Part shown: piece after piece, positions 62,278 to 64,000 of the stretch
Position numbering within the stretch: position 1 is the first letter of the stretch
How the letters are laid out: each line of letters starts with the position of its first letter
NCBI RefSeq assembly: GCF_031877795.1
Contig: NC_133932.1
Span: 91,913,994 to 91,977,993, forward strand
Length of the DNA stretch: 64,000 nt
Direction of reading: 5' to 3'
From: Strix aluco
Taxonomy: Eukaryota; Chordata; Aves; Strigiformes; Strigidae
The notes under the pieces: model-generated
The model's database searches: none
Told to the model about the DNA's origin: nothing
Seen by the model: the letters and a program-made list of their open reading frames with translations, nothing else
Translations under genes and position numbers: made by a program

Positions 62278-64000
62278 AACTTGCTTACATGCAACAAAAG
62301 CCTGCACAACATGCAAATTCTTAGGAAGTTAAGGTTCACAAACCCCACTCCTCAGACCTACTTGTTTTGTCAACAGCATTAATATGTATTGAAACTGAGA
62401 CTACAGCTTTTAAACTGAATTGGGCTACATCCGCCAGCTAATCAACTTCTGCACCAGTAAGTTTAATTAGTGTTCCTACAGTTGGTAAAAAGAAAATCTG
62501 TACCATGTTCTCCATGTCAGTTTAATCCATGATTAAGAATGGACAGTATCCCGAGAGTATTACTTTGCTAGACATATGGGTAAAGACAGAGCTTAAAGAC
62601 AAGAAAAATAGTGAGATCAGAGCACCCAAAAAAAATCTTTCCAAAATTACTGATAATTTATCTCTCTCTGAAGACCTAAATTTAAGTTCTATGGCCTATG
62701 TTAGGCAAAAGTCAAGCTAGATTATCACAATGGTGACTTCTGTGATCAAAAATTAGTGGAATTACAAAAAAGAAAATTCCAAAGGTTAGGGAGCTCTGCA
62801 AAACCTAAATTAACTAGATTTTTTCAAACAGTTTTTCCTCCACAAGTTTTTTCTTAAATAAATTGAACAGCATTGCTGCACACCCAATTACCATATTTTT
62901 AGAGTGCTTCCTTGAACAAAGTTGGTTGATGCAACATCAATTCTCTGAGTAGGTTTAGCCCACTGTCTAGCTTCAGCCATATTGGTAAAATGTCGGCAGT
63001 CTTAAGGACAGTAAGTTCTTACAATTTTTTTCCCCACAAATTATTGGTTGGACAAAGAAAGAAAAAAAAAAAAAAAGAGCGCCAAATCAGTTTCTCTTCT
63101 GCCTGAGGGAAAGATGTTGAGTGTGAACTCAAGCATCACCTGTCGTGGTCAGCCTACTAAAATGTCAGTGAGCAAACACATGGCTAGAGCCTGCTGCTTA
63201 CTGTCTCTTACACAGATAGTGCAAGAACAGCACTGGAAGCGTTATGGATTAGAGAGATGCAAAAAAAGAAAACAAAAGAAACAAACTTATGACAGTTGGT
63301 TGGTAGAGATGGTAGATGTAAAACTGTAGAAACATTTTGTTACTTTCACTCGTTATTTATTTATTTCTTATATACTTGTTAGTTAACTTCATGGGCTGCT
63401 TTATGGGTGCGAATATCCTCTATAGTTATGTTTCATCCTAGGAATCAGAGTTCCCTCATACAGATTTTAGAGTTAAGCATAAGACCTGGAATAACAATTC
63501 AGAGCAATACTGTATTAATACCTTACTAGTTATTTGCTCAGTATAGAAAGTATAGAAATCAGATTGATGCATGTCTCTGAAACACTGACACGTTAAGTAA
63601 CAGGGCAATGCAATGAGTCAAAGACTAACCAAGTATAATTTCAAAACATTTAACATGATTCTAGTAAGCTCATTTTTACACTTAACTGCATAGGCTGTAA
63701 AGAAGAAAAAGCTATAGCTAATTTTTCTAGGCAACTTCAGCACGTTTACAGGAGACATTACATGCTTGTTCTGTAATGCTAAGCTAAACAAAAATCATCT
63801 TGGAAACAGTTATATAGTTGATTTTATATTCTCCTGAGATGCAAGTGTTTCTTTACAAGACTATGGATTATTCAGAAGAAACACTGAGGAATATGGGCTA
63901 TTTAAGAAAAAAATCCCACCATATGTTCTTGGCAGGAGCGAAAGGGAAGCTCCTTTATGTTTCTTCTCTAACAATAAATTGTAATGCCCCAGGGAACCAG

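Larger units (their letters stand above)
47929..64000 (-). other. UCHL3: UCHL3 intron 6 (partial, at least 16 kb)
   Basis: The minus strand right of exon 7 should contain exon 6, which in human encodes the crossover-loop peptide AIRVTHETSAHEGQTE, and then exons 5-1. I searched by eye for that peptide, for SNACGTIGLIH around the catalytic Cys, and for other conserved blocks, and found none. I therefore treat the rest of the window as intron 6 running off the right edge. It contains an LTR, two decayed protein fragments and old repeats, described separately. Confidence 0.6.

Noticed and set aside
1-64000. CRISPR arrays, tRNA or rRNA genes, bacterial-type operons
   Set aside because: None was seen. 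All tandem repeats are microsatellites or short slippage duplications, and the gene structure is spliced vertebrate.

Overview
The window is vertebrate nuclear DNA, almost certainly from a bird. It is AT-rich, nearly all intronic or intergenic, and has one sharp CpG island at about 37.9-38.95 kb. Two adjacent protein-coding genes, both on the minus strand, can be recognised by translating short exons that have proper splice sites. LMO7 (LIM domain only 7) contributes its start-codon exon at 38,129-38,197 and its second coding exon at 1,943-2,013. UCHL3 (ubiquitin C-terminal hydrolase L3) contributes its last three coding exons at 47,853-47,928, 45,327-45,385 and 44,003-44,086. The order UCHL3 then LMO7, head to tail, matches the conserved vertebrate synteny (human 13q22). 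The avian assignment rests on the compact layout and on two LTRs of a family common in bird genomes. Species cannot be read from the sequence.

Layout in plus-strand coordinates. 1-1,942: start of LMO7 intron 2. 1,943-2,013: LMO7 exon 2, the beginning of the calponin-homology domain. 2,014-38,128: LMO7 intron 1, 36.1 kb, with a solo endogenous-retroviral LTR at 16.69-17.29 kb, microsatellites, small tandem duplications and ancient-repeat traces. 38,129-38,960: LMO7 exon 1 and its CpG-island promoter, with a 15-G run just upstream of the start codon. 38,961 to about 43.88 kb: the spacer between the genes. 43.88-47.93 kb: UCHL3 exons 7-9 and the 3' UTR. 47,929-64,000: UCHL3 intron 6. I found no earlier UCHL3 exon, so exons 1-6 should lie to the right. 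This intron holds a second LTR of the same family, a possible decayed hAT-type transposase fragment, a decayed C2H2 zinc-finger fragment and old interspersed repeats.

The two genes are not known to share a pathway. UCHL3 is a cytosolic deubiquitinase that also acts on NEDD8. LMO7 is an actin- and junction-associated scaffold with CH, PDZ and LIM domains. No tRNA, rRNA, CRISPR array or operon is present. Most long open reading frames, including those of 200-312 codons in the CpG island, are compositional artefacts. I see no clear new biological system. The points most worth checking are the LMO7 start region (in-frame upstream ATG, poly-G tract), the two decayed protein fragments in UCHL3 intron 6, and the same-orientation LTR pair bracketing the LMO7 promoter.
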